NCBI GenBank assembly: GCA_946408315.1
Contig: CAMJRV010000090.1
Span: 1-8,244 of the forward strand
Source: an uncultured Bacillota bacterium
Lineage (GTDB): Bacteria > Bacillota > Clostridia > Peptostreptococcales > Anaerovoracaceae
Length of the DNA: 8,244 nt
Direction: 5' to 3'
Shown: in pieces, positions 1 through 7,504 of the stretch
Position numbering within the stretch: position 1 is the first letter of the stretch
How the letters are laid out: each line of letters opens with the position of its first letter
The notes under the pieces: model-generated
Told to the model about the DNA's origin: nothing
Database searches by the model: none
What the model saw: the letters and a program-made list of their open reading frames with translations, nothing else
Translations under genes and position numbers: made by a program

Positions 1-1950
1 AGGAACCTGAAGCTTACCTATTATCTGGACCCCGTTTTAGGCGTAAACAGGAGGGAGTCCTCGATGCACCTGATCAGCTCCCAGAGCGGCGAGGGAGCCT
101 TGCTGATCGTAAATCCGTATAACCGGGAATTCGCCGATCGAATCTGCTTTATCGATTCCTCCGCTGGGGAACGTACCGTTACCGGCGACAGAAAGGAGTT
201 TTTCGGTACCGGATCGTTATGCGCTCCCGATGCATTGAAGCGCGAAAAGCTGATGGGGGCTCTGGGCGCCGGTCTTGATCCCTGTGCCGCGATGCAGGTC
301 AATATCCGGCTTCCAGCCGGTGAAACCTGCGAGCTCGCCTTCCTGCTGGGGATGGCCGGGGAGCCGGGCCGGATTCGGGAGCTTTCGGAATCGTTCCGAA
401 GCGTCGAACGGGCGAAAACAGCTCTCCTTGAAGTAAAGGCGTTCTGGCAGCAGAAGCTGCAGACGGTCCAGGTGGACACTCCTGATCCATCCATGAATAT
501 CATGCTGAACGGCTGGCTGCTCTACCAGGCGATTTCCTGCAGGATGTGGGCGCGTACCGCATTTTATCAGGCCGGAGGCGCCTTCGGCTTCCGCGACCAA
601 TTGCAGGACAGCCTGTCTGTCCTCGCCGTATGGCCGGAATTGGCGAGAAACCAGATCGTAAAGCACGCAAGCCATCAATTCTTGCAGGGAGATGTGCTCC
701 ACTGGTGGCATGAGCCCGCCGGAAAAGGTACGAGGACCAGATTTTCCGACGACTATTTGTGGCTGCCCTATGTGGCTGCGGAATATGTCGGGGCGACGGG
801 AGACTACGAAGTATTGAAAGTTGAAGCGCCCTTTCTGGATGATGACCTTTTGAGAAAATATGAGGATGAGAGATATTGTCATCCGCGGGTCACCCAGGAA
901 ACCGCGTCCGTCTTTGACCATTGTATCCGCGCGATCGAGTATGGATTGCGGTTTGGAGAGAGGGGTCTGCCTCTGATGGGAGGAGGGGACTGGAATGACG
1001 GAATGAATACGGTGGGCAACGACGGAAAGGGAGAAAGCGTATGGCTGGGCTGGTTCCTGTGCACTGTTTTGCAGAAGTTCTCTCCCATATGCCGAAAGCT
1101 GGGTGACGAGGAGCGCGCCGACCGGTATCTCCGGCTGGCCGATCAGGTCGCCGAAGCGGTTGAACGGAACGGATGGGACGGAAACTGGTATAAGCGGGCA
1201 TTTTTTGATAACGGCGCGGTCCTGGGCTCCGTCAACAATAAGGAATGCAAGATCGACTCCATTGCTCAGTCGTGGGCTGTCATTTCGGGAAAAGGAGATC
1301 CCGACCGGGTAAAAAAGGCGCTGGCGTCTCTGGAAAACTATCTTGTGGTCCGTGAGGCAGGGCTCATCAAGCTGCTGACTCCTCCTTTCGACGAAGGGGA
1401 GCTGGAGCCCGGATATATTAAATCCTACGTTCCCGGCGTCAGGGAGAACGGCGGTCAGTATACCCACGCGGCTGCCTGGGTCATCATTGCCTTTGCCATG
1501 TCGGGAGAGGGAGAGAAAGCCTGGGAGCTGTTCGGATTGATCAACCCGGTCAATCACACGAGAACCGACAGAGAGTGTTCCATCTATAAGGCGGAGCCTT
1601 ACGTCATGGCGGCAGACGTCTATTCTGTCGCGCCTCACGAAGGGCGGGGAGGCTGGACCTGGTATACCGGAACGGCAAGCTGGGTTTATCAGGCTGGTCT
1701 TGCACATGTCCTGGGATTTTCAAAGACGGCCGGACAGTTGGTGATAGACCCATGCATTCCCGGAAAATGGACAGAGTATTCGATCCGGTACCGTTATCGC
1801 GATACGGGGTATCACATTACCGTGAAAAACCCTAAAAATGTAAACAGGGGCGTATTGTCCGTGACTGTGGACGGCGAGAACAGGGCGGGAAACGCCGTCG
1901 ATCTGGTCGACGATGGAAAAGAACATGCGGTGGAGGTTTTGATGGGCTGA
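1..1950 (+). CDS. GH94 module of a cyclic beta-1,2-glucan synthase-like protein (5' partial)
   Basis: The frame is open from base 1 to the TGA at 1948-1950, giving 649 visible residues. The in-frame ATG at 64 is not the start: the codons before it (LKLTYYLDPVLGV) continue the family's beta-sandwich and no ribosome binding site precedes it. Visible parts in order are the end of the beta-sandwich (TGDRKEFFG, then GAGLDPCAA), the (alpha/alpha)6 barrel with RDQLQD at codons 198-203 and GGGDWNDGMN around codons 328-336, YTGTASWVY, and a closing beta domain ending EVLMG. The Asp-containing DWND motif holds the proposed general acid of GH94 phosphorylases. In cyclic beta-1,2-glucan synthases this C-terminal module trims chains by phosphorolysis and so sets ring size, while an N-terminal GT84 domain makes the polymer. 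A stand-alone 1,2-beta-oligoglucan phosphorylase is the main alternative, and the missing N-terminus decides between them. The C-terminus looks intact. Confidence 0.92.
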   Translation, partial: RNLKLTYYLDPVLGVNRRESSMHLISSQSGEGALLIVNPYNREFADRICFIDSSAGERTVTGDRKEFFGTGSLCAPDALKREKLMGALGAGLDPCAAMQVNIRLPAGETCELAFLLGMAGEPGRIRELSESFRSVERAKTALLEVKAFWQQKLQTVQVDTPDPSMNIMLNGWLLYQAISCRMWARTAFYQAGGAFGFRDQLQDSLSVLAVWPELARNQIVKHASHQFLQGDVLHWWHEPAGKGTRTRFSDDYLWLPYVAAEYVGATGDYEVLKVEAPFLDDDLLRKYEDERYCHPRVTQETASVFDHCIRAIEYGLRFGERGLPLMGGGDWNDGMNTVGNDGKGESVWLGWFLCTVLQKFSPICRKLGDEERADRYLRLADQVAEAVERNGWDGNWYKRAFFDNGAVLGSVNNKECKIDSIAQSWAVISGKGDPDRVKKALASLENYLVVREAGLIKLLTPPFDEGELEPGYIKSYVPGVRENGGQYTHAAAWVIIAFAMSGEGEKAWELFGLINPVNHTRTDRECSIYKAEPYVMAADVYSVAPHEGRGGWTWYTGTASWVYQAGLAHVLGFSKTAGQLVIDPCIPGKWTEYSIRYRYRDTGYHITVKNPKNVNRGVLSVTVDGENRAGNAVDLVDDGKEHAVEVLMG

Positions 1951-1952
1951 GA

Positions 1953-2195
1953 GCTGTTACTGCTCACAGCCGGGCCAGCCCTGCCGACTGCGACTTTATC
2001 TCGCGGGCGTGGTTTTGGCACTCTTTACATCTCATCTCGCCATGTTCAGGCTGTCAAACAAACGTATTCCGTAATCGGTGTTTGACAGCGGCTGAACATG
2101 ATGCTCCCCTCGATGAAGAGTGGCGCAAAACCCCTCCGACGCTTGATTTCAGCCGCAGTCGGCAGAGCCGGACCTTGGCTGGGAGCAGTAACAGC
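1953..2195. repeat. Long imperfect inverted repeat (hairpin or MITE-like element)
   Basis: The element starts 2 bp after the GH94 stop codon. Its two arms match in reverse complement along nearly their whole length. The best blocks are 1953-1965 with 2183-2195 (13 bp perfect, then one mismatch and 5 more pairs, 1967-1971 with 2177-2181), 1981-1992 with 2154-2165 (12 bp), 2011-2017 with 2126-2132 (7 bp), 2019-2025 with 2116-2122 (7 bp), 2041-2049 with 2092-2100 (9 bp) and 2051-2060 with 2079-2088 (10 bp), leaving an 18-nt loop at 2061-2078. No U-tract follows, so it is not a canonical intrinsic terminator. No convincing coding region or target-site duplication is visible. It could be a non-autonomous transposable element, a palindromic intergenic repeat, or a structured 3' end of the upstream transcript. 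The repeat itself is certain; its nature is not. Confidence 0.88.
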
Positions 2196-2202
2196 AGGTT
2201 TC

Positions 2203-2231
2203 GTAAAAAGAGTGGGCACTGTAAAAAGAGT
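2203..2231 (+). repeat. Two direct copies of GTAAAAAGAGT
   Basis: The 11-bp word GTAAAAAGAGT occurs at 2203-2213 and again at 2221-2231, 18 bp apart start to start. The second copy touches the putative -35 of the promoter for the downstream gene. It may be an operator or a chance repeat; nothing else in the sequence supports a binding protein. Confidence 0.5.
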
Positions 2232-2260
2232 TGTTCGGGGGTCCCGGAGTATGGTATATT
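2231..2260 (+). promoter_or_regulatory. Putative sigma-A promoter with extended -10
   Basis: A weak -35 (TTGTTC, 2231-2236) lies 18 bp from a good -10 (TATATT, 2255-2260). The -10 is preceded by TG plus one base (TGG), the extended -10 form that tolerates a poor -35. Transcription would start near 2267, about 29 bases before the ATG at 2296. This is the only good promoter seen ahead of the YcxB-like/FHA-SEDS/PBP gene set, so it probably serves all three. Confidence 0.6.
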
Positions 2261-2295
2261 AGACGTGTAAATTATACGATGGGAGGCTGTACTCA

Positions 2296-2838
2296 ATGAG
2301 CGCAAAAAATGCTCTCTACCAGATCAATACCAGAATGGATAAGGCGGATTACAGGAAGTTTTCTTATCTGACCATATTCAAAAAAAAGTACAAAACACTC
2401 TTTCTGATTCTGCTGCTGGCGGCTGTCGTGGCCGGATTCGCATCCATTATGGATACGGTCTTTGAAATTCTCGAATTTTTGCTCATATGGGTGTGCCTGA
2501 TCGCAACGGCTTACGCGGCGATTTTCGCGAAAGTGGAATACAAGGCCTTTCAATGGGCGTCGCAGGTCCAGATCGGTATCGCAGGAGGAAAACAAACCAT
2601 CTCCTTTTTTGAAACCTACCTTGTCGCGGAGCAGGAGAACATAGACAGGTATAACAAGATCAAATACGACGCGCTATATCAGGTTCTGGAGACGGAGGAC
2701 TATTATTTCATCTATGCAAATGCCCGCAGCGCTTCGATCCTTCGGAAAAAGGATATCGAAGAGGAGGATCGGGACGACTTCCACCGCTTTCTGAAAGCAA
2801 AGCTGGGAGACCGATACCATATTCACGGCGATAAGTAG
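2296..2838 (+). CDS. YcxB-like small membrane protein
   Basis: This 180-residue protein starts at ATG 2296, with GGGAGG at 2281-2286 as ribosome binding site. It has a cytoplasmic N-terminus of about 33 residues rich in Lys and Tyr, two hydrophobic segments close together (about residues 35-53 and 57-78), and a soluble C-terminal half. The C-terminal part (IKYDALYQVLETEDYYFIYA, then basic and acidic helices ending LKAKLGDRYHI) has the layout of the YcxB-like C-terminal domain: a small beta-rich, PH-like fold found after two membrane helices in many Firmicutes proteins of unknown function. The molecular role is unknown. It lies 23 bp upstream of the FHA-SEDS gene with no terminator between, so it is probably co-transcribed with the cell-wall genes. 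Family assignment is from motif recognition only. Confidence 0.72.
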   Translation: MSAKNALYQINTRMDKADYRKFSYLTIFKKKYKTLFLILLLAAVVAGFASIMDTVFEILEFLLIWVCLIATAYAAIFAKVEYKAFQWASQVQIGIAGGKQTISFFETYLVAEQENIDRYNKIKYDALYQVLETEDYYFIYANARSASILRKKDIEEEDRDDFHRFLKAKLGDRYHIHGDK

Positions 2839-2861
2839 GACGGCAGCAAGAAGGACGGAGA

Positions 2862-4667
2862 ATGAACAGCATAATAGAGAATGGAAACCAGATCCTGGAC
2901 GGAATTCGCGCCTGGGCGGACGGTGTCGTTGCCGGTGTTGCGGCATACCTGTCCAATCCGATAGAATTCGTTGAATTCTATACTTTTGTGGTGCGATGGA
3001 TCTTTCCGATATTGGCAGCGGCGATATTTTTCCGCTGCCTTTTGCCTCTTCTGAGAAGCGGAGGAGCGAACCGGATCTGGGGTTTTCTCGAGATCAAGGA
3101 CGCCTACCGAATCCCTATCATGCATTGGGAAAATTCCATCGGAAGGAGCAAACTCTCCGATATCGTGATCAACCTTCCTTTTGTATCCCGCAGTCACGCC
3201 GTGCTTTCCTTCGGCGAAAAGTGCTGGACCATAACCGACCTCGCTTCCAAAGGGGGCGTGCGGGTCAACGGCGAAACAGTCGACGGGTCCGGGAGTGTGG
3301 AATTTGGGGATTCCATCGCCTTTGCGACGGCTGAATTTCAGTTCCTGCCCGCAGAGGAAGGCTATGAGAGTCTTCCTCGAAAAAGCAGGTGGGACTGGTT
3401 CTCAAAGCTGGGTCGAAACCTGGATTCCAACAAAACCTTTCTTCTTATACTGGCATTTCAGGTCCTGGGCGGAATTCAGCTCTACCTGACCATGGGCGAA
3501 GCTGCCACAGTGAGCGTAATCGAAACGTTCCTTATCTTTATCGCGGCGGAATGCGTCTATTACTTCGTTTTGTCAAGGTACGGCAGAAAATACAGGGAGC
3601 TGGAGCTGCTGATCTATTTCCTTTGCGGCCTGAACCTGTTTGTCGTTGCGTCGGCAAAGCCGGGCCATCTGACGAAGCAGCTGGCGGCGATCCTCCTCGG
3701 CATGATGGTGTACGCTGCTATTCAACTGATTATCAAGGATGTGGGAAGAGGGCGAAAGCTGAAATATCTTCTCGTCGGATGCAGCGTCGTGCTGATGGTG
3801 CTGAACCTCACCATCGGGGAGGCGCGTTTCGGCGCGCGAAATTGGATCAATCTCGGTTTCATCACCTTCCAGCCGATGGAATTCGTCAAGGTGGCCTTCG
3901 TTCTTGCTGGAACAGCTACCCTCGATAAGCTTCTCACTGCCCGCAACCTGACGGCGTTTATCGGATTTTCCGGCTCGTGCATCGGAGCCCTCATTCTGAT
4001 GAGGGATCTGGGGACTTCCGTTATCTTTTTCGGCGCCTTTCTCGTGATCGCATTCATGAGGTCCGGGGATATCCGGACCATCGCTTTTATCTCCGCGGGA
4101 GCAGTCCTCGGGGCATTTGCCGTCGTGACCTTCCTCCCCTATATCGCGTCGAGATTTCAGGCCTGGGGTCATGTCTGGGAATTTGCGGATACCATCGGAT
4201 ATCAGCAGACGAGGACGCTGATCGCTTCAGCCAGCGGCGGACTTTTGGGCGTTGGCGGCGGGAATGGATATCTCGTAAAGGTTGCCGCATCGGATACGGA
4301 TCTGGTGTTCGGTATCCTGTGCGAAGAATGGGGACTTGTGGTCGCGCTGGCCGCTGTTCTCATCATCGTATTTCTGTCCGTCTTTACCCTGTTCCTCATG
4401 AGAGGCTGCAAGTCGTCCTTCTATGCGATTTCCGCCTGCGGAGCCGTCTCGATCTTCATGATTCAGACGGCGCTGAACGTTTTCGGTTCGCTGGATATTC
4501 TTCCGCTGACGGGGGTTACGCTGCCCTTTGTTTCCAACGGCGGTTCCTCTATGGTGGTATGCTGGGCCTTGTTGTCTTTTATCAAGGCGGCGGATGAAAG
4601 GATCAGACCGGGCCGGGAAGAAGCAGAGTCGGCGGCGGAAGGATTGACGGAAGGAGAGGGCGTGTGA
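2862..4667 (+). CDS. FHA domain-SEDS (FtsW/RodA/SpoVE family) fusion protein
   Basis: The 601-residue integral membrane protein starts at ATG 2862, with AAGGACGGAG (2851-2860) just before it. It begins with a membrane helix (about residues 41-63), followed by an FHA domain at about 80-165 showing the phosphothreonine-binding signature: G94-R95-S96, S109-R110-S111-H112 and N136-G137. From about residue 190 it has the SEDS multi-helix core: FQPMEFVKVAFVL (most relatives have QPSE), RDLGTSVIFFG, DTDLVFGILCEEWG, and PLTGVTLPFVSNGGSS. Asp480 in TDLVF aligns with the Asp essential for glycosyltransferase activity in RodA. SEDS proteins polymerise lipid II into glycan strands together with a class B PBP, and such a PBP gene follows 1 bp after this stop. 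The FHA part suggests control by a Ser/Thr kinase, which is not in this window. Division versus elongation role cannot be decided. The C-terminal tail is acidic and probably cytoplasmic. Confidence 0.94.
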   Translation: MNSIIENGNQILDGIRAWADGVVAGVAAYLSNPIEFVEFYTFVVRWIFPILAAAIFFRCLLPLLRSGGANRIWGFLEIKDAYRIPIMHWENSIGRSKLSDIVINLPFVSRSHAVLSFGEKCWTITDLASKGGVRVNGETVDGSGSVEFGDSIAFATAEFQFLPAEEGYESLPRKSRWDWFSKLGRNLDSNKTFLLILAFQVLGGIQLYLTMGEAATVSVIETFLIFIAAECVYYFVLSRYGRKYRELELLIYFLCGLNLFVVASAKPGHLTKQLAAILLGMMVYAAIQLIIKDVGRGRKLKYLLVGCSVVLMVLNLTIGEARFGARNWINLGFITFQPMEFVKVAFVLAGTATLDKLLTARNLTAFIGFSGSCIGALILMRDLGTSVIFFGAFLVIAFMRSGDIRTIAFISAGAVLGAFAVVTFLPYIASRFQAWGHVWEFADTIGYQQTRTLIASASGGLLGVGGGNGYLVKVAASDTDLVFGILCEEWGLVVALAAVLIIVFLSVFTLFLMRGCKSSFYAISACGAVSIFMIQTALNVFGSLDILPLTGVTLPFVSNGGSSMVVCWALLSFIKAADERIRPGREEAESAAEGLTEGEGV

Positions 4668-4668
4668 T

Positions 4669-6054
4669 ATGAAACTGCTGACAAGACGGGCTTTCGGCCT
4701 TTTGGTCCTGACCGTGCTGCTGGCCGCGGGACTCCTCATCTTTACCGTCAGGTATGCGGTCAACGCTTCGGACTGGGCCCAGCATCCGACGAACAAGCAC
4801 CTCTACTCGGAAGGGAGGCTGAAAATCGCCGGGATTCTGTATGATCGGAATGGGACGGCCCTCCTTCAGACGGAGGATGGAGAGATAAAATATAACGAAA
4901 ATAAAACGGTAAGAAGAGCGCTCCTGCATGTGACCGGCGACTCCTACGGGAATATCGTCACCAGCATTCCGGTGGCGTACGGAGACAGGCTGTCGGGCTG
5001 GGACCCGGTCAACGGAGCTTACCGTTTTCACGATAAGGTGAGCGGTTTCGGCAGCGATATGACGCTCACCCTGGACGCGGACCTCTGTACTGCCGCCTAC
5101 AACGCCATGAACGGAAGAAAGGGCACAGTGGGCGTATATAATTATAAGACCGGAGAGATCCTCTGCATGGTCAGTCTGCCTTCCTTTGATCCGGAAAACC
5201 GCCCGAATGTGGAAGCAAGTCCTGAAAAGTATGAAGGAGTCTATCTCAACCGGCTTCTGTCGGCAGCCTATACTCCAGGATCGGTATTCAAGCTGGTAAC
5301 GGCTGCCGCGGCAATCGACCGGATTCCAAACCTCGATACGCTCACTTACCACTGCGAGGGAAAGAAGCTGATCAACGGAACGGAGGTCACCTGCCCCAGC
5401 GCTCACGGAGACGTGACGTTGAAAGAGGCTCTGGCCCAGTCCTGCAATATCTATTTCGCGGAGATTTCTCTCGAACTCGGAGGAAAAACCCTTCAGAGGT
5501 ATGCGGAGAATGCGGGCTTCAATTCCAGATTGACGGTGGACGGCATTCAGACGGCAGCCGGAAAGGTAGACGTGTCAGAAGCGGAGGGAGGAGACCTCGC
5601 CTGGGCCGGGATCGGGCAATACAGCGACACGGCGAACCCTCTGAGCTTTATGGCTTACGTAGGGGCCATCGCCAATGACGGAGTGCGGGTCACACCGAAA
5701 CTCGTCAAGGGGAAGGGGCTTTCTTCCTTTCTGTTCGGGGCCAATCTTCGCCAGGAAAGGATCCTTTCGAGAGAGACCGCCGTCAAGCTGGGAGCTCTGA
5801 TGCGCAATAACGTGATCGAGGGTTACGGTGAGAAAAACTTTAAAGGACTGGAACTCTGCGCCAAATCAGGAACAGCCGAAGTCGGCGGAGATAAAAAACC
5901 CCACTCATGGTTCGTGGGGTATCTGGACCGGGAGGATTGCCCCCTCGCGTTCATCGTAGTGGTGGAAAACGGAGGCTCCGGAAGCAAGGTGGCCGGTAAT
6001 GTCGCGGCAAAGGTGCTGAAAGCCGCTGTGGAGCGCCAGACAGACGGAAAATAG
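4669..6054 (+). CDS. Class B penicillin-binding protein (transpeptidase), compact form
   Basis: The 461-residue protein has one N-terminal membrane anchor (about residues 7-29), so the catalytic part lies outside the membrane. A short region (about 30-125) replaces the usual N-terminal pedestal; it keeps the ILYDRNGTALL element seen in PbpA/FtsI-type proteins but lacks a large dimerisation domain. The transpeptidase domain (about 130-455) carries all three active-site motifs: S205-V-F-K208 with the nucleophile Ser205, S258-C-N260, and K399-S-G-T402. It should cross-link peptidoglycan stem peptides and bind beta-lactams. No PASTA repeats are present. The ATG is 1 bp after the FHA-SEDS stop, with AAGGAG at 4651-4656 inside the upstream gene, which implies translational coupling. 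It is the natural transpeptidase partner of that SEDS polymerase. Size and layout resemble actinobacterial PbpA and its Clostridia relatives. Confidence 0.95.
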   Translation: MKLLTRRAFGLLVLTVLLAAGLLIFTVRYAVNASDWAQHPTNKHLYSEGRLKIAGILYDRNGTALLQTEDGEIKYNENKTVRRALLHVTGDSYGNIVTSIPVAYGDRLSGWDPVNGAYRFHDKVSGFGSDMTLTLDADLCTAAYNAMNGRKGTVGVYNYKTGEILCMVSLPSFDPENRPNVEASPEKYEGVYLNRLLSAAYTPGSVFKLVTAAAAIDRIPNLDTLTYHCEGKKLINGTEVTCPSAHGDVTLKEALAQSCNIYFAEISLELGGKTLQRYAENAGFNSRLTVDGIQTAAGKVDVSEAEGGDLAWAGIGQYSDTANPLSFMAYVGAIANDGVRVTPKLVKGKGLSSFLFGANLRQERILSRETAVKLGALMRNNVIEGYGEKNFKGLELCAKSGTAEVGGDKKPHSWFVGYLDREDCPLAFIVVVENGGSGSKVAGNVAAKVLKAAVERQTDGK

Positions 6055-6100
6055 GGAGGCCTGTGAGAGTTGAGAAGAAAGCTTAACAAGGAGGTCTAAG

Positions 6101-7489
6101 ATGTACAAGGAGTTTATCGAGAAAAATTATTGTGAGCTGCTGAAACTGCTGAATTGCATCAAAGTAGGGATCTATATCACCGACGGAAGAGGCAATACTG
6201 TTTTTCTCAATGATGAATCCTGTAAAACCGGAGGACTGACCCGGGAAGATGTCCTCGGGAGAAACATGAAAGATCTGGTGGAGCTGGAGTTTGTGGAGCA
6301 CTCGGTGTCCTTAAAAGCCATCAACAGCGGAAAGGAAGAGAGCATCATTCAAAACCTGGGAGATGGCGGAAAGGTTTATGTGACGGGAACTCCTTTATAT
6401 GAAAACGACGGCATCGATCTGATCGTCTGCACAGAACGGGATATCACAGAAACGCTGAGTCTGCGGGAATTATTGAACGAGCATAAGGAAGAGACCGAAA
6501 AATATAAAAAGGAAATTGAATATTTAAAGATGCAGAACCTCGTAATGTGGGGTGAGCTGATTGCAGAGGACAAGGCTTCAAAGCAGACGGCGGAGAAGGC
6601 GATGAGAGCTGCAAAGCGTGACATTACGGTTCTTTTGATGGGGGAATCAGGCACAGGAAAAGAAGTATATGCCAATTTCATCTATCAGAACAGCCCTCGG
6701 GTCGGAAAGCCCTTTATCAAGGTGAACTGTGCCGCGATTCCGGAAAGCCTGCTGGAATCGGAAATGTTTGGATATGAAAAGGGGGCATTTACCGGGGCGG
6801 ACCGAAACGGAAAAATGGGGCTGTTTGAAATGGCCAATCACGGCACGATCTTCCTTGATGAAATCGCGGAAATCCCGACCCGCCTGCAGTCGAAGCTTTT
6901 GCGGGTGCTCCAGGAAAAGGAAGTGATGCGGGTCGGAGGAGAAAAGACGATTCCCCTGGACATCAGGCTGATTGCCGCAACCAATCGGGATTTAAAAAAG
7001 GAGATTGAACAAGGGCGATTTCGGAAGGATCTGTACTACAGGCTCAATATTCTTCCCATCGAGCTTTTGCCTTTGCGGGAAAAGAAAGACGACATCAAAC
7101 CGTTAAGCCTGGCCTTTGTTGAACGGTTCAATACAGAATACAAGCTGCGTAAAGTGATCCGGGACGATGCCATAGAGGCTCTGACCCAGTATGACTGGCC
7201 GGGAAATATCCGGGAACTTGAAAATATTATAGAGAGATTGATGATCAGCTTCGATGGAGATCGGATCACAAAATCTCAGGTGGAAGCTGCCATCGGGGTA
7301 AAGAAAGAGCCGAAGGCAGAGGCGGAGGATTTGAAAGGAAGAACCATGGAGGAATTGCTGGAGGACTACGAGAAAAGCATCCTGGAGCAGATGCTGAAAG
7401 TCCACCAGAGACCGAGCGCCGTGGCAAGGCACCTGAATATGAATAAATCCACGTTGTCAAGAAGAATGAAAAAATATGGGATGCTGTAA
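6101..7489 (+). CDS. Sigma-54-dependent transcriptional activator (PAS-AAA+-Fis HTH)
   Basis: The 462-residue enhancer-binding protein starts at ATG 6101 behind a strong AAGGAGG (6088-6094). The N-terminal PAS domain (about residues 10-120, with YITDGRGNTVFLNDES and the closing ERDIT) probably senses a small ligand or redox state. A predicted coiled coil (about 122-150) links it to the AAA+ domain, which has Walker A GESGTGK at 181-187, the sigma-54 contact loop GAFTGA at 228-233, Walker B with D253-E254, sensor I AATNRD, the arginine-finger region FRKDLYYRLN, and the WPGNIRELEN motif. A Fis-type helix-turn-helix ends the protein (about 425-462, SAVARHLNMNKSTLSRRMKK). It hydrolyses ATP to open sigma-54 promoters. 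A textbook sigma-54 promoter lies 197 bp past its stop, so the adjacent dehydrogenase gene is the likely target. No phosphoreceiver domain is present. The specific effector is unknown. Confidence 0.96.
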   Translation: MYKEFIEKNYCELLKLLNCIKVGIYITDGRGNTVFLNDESCKTGGLTREDVLGRNMKDLVELEFVEHSVSLKAINSGKEESIIQNLGDGGKVYVTGTPLYENDGIDLIVCTERDITETLSLRELLNEHKEETEKYKKEIEYLKMQNLVMWGELIAEDKASKQTAEKAMRAAKRDITVLLMGESGTGKEVYANFIYQNSPRVGKPFIKVNCAAIPESLLESEMFGYEKGAFTGADRNGKMGLFEMANHGTIFLDEIAEIPTRLQSKLLRVLQEKEVMRVGGEKTIPLDIRLIAATNRDLKKEIEQGRFRKDLYYRLNILPIELLPLREKKDDIKPLSLAFVERFNTEYKLRKVIRDDAIEALTQYDWPGNIRELENIIERLMISFDGDRITKSQVEAAIGVKKEPKAEAEDLKGRTMEELLEDYEKSILEQMLKVHQRPSAVARHLNMNKSTLSRRMKKYGML

Positions 7490-7504
7490 TGGATCGTGTA
7501 CATA

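Noticed and set aside
217..1707. 496-residue open frame on the - strand
   Set aside because: It lies wholly inside and antisense to the GH94 gene, shows no recognisable domain, and is explained by the codon bias of the real gene.
2016..2030. TTGGCAC resembling a sigma-54 -24 element inside the inverted repeat
   Set aside because: No GC occurs at the required 10-bp distance from the GG, so there is no -12 element.
2082..2270. 62-residue + strand frame in the intergenic gap
   Set aside because: Its first part is the 3' arm of the long inverted repeat and the rest runs through the direct repeats and promoter; it has no good ribosome binding site and no protein-like pattern.
4603..5406. 267-residue open frame on the - strand
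   Set aside because: Antisense to the PBP gene with no domain signature; the + strand frame has all three PBP motifs.
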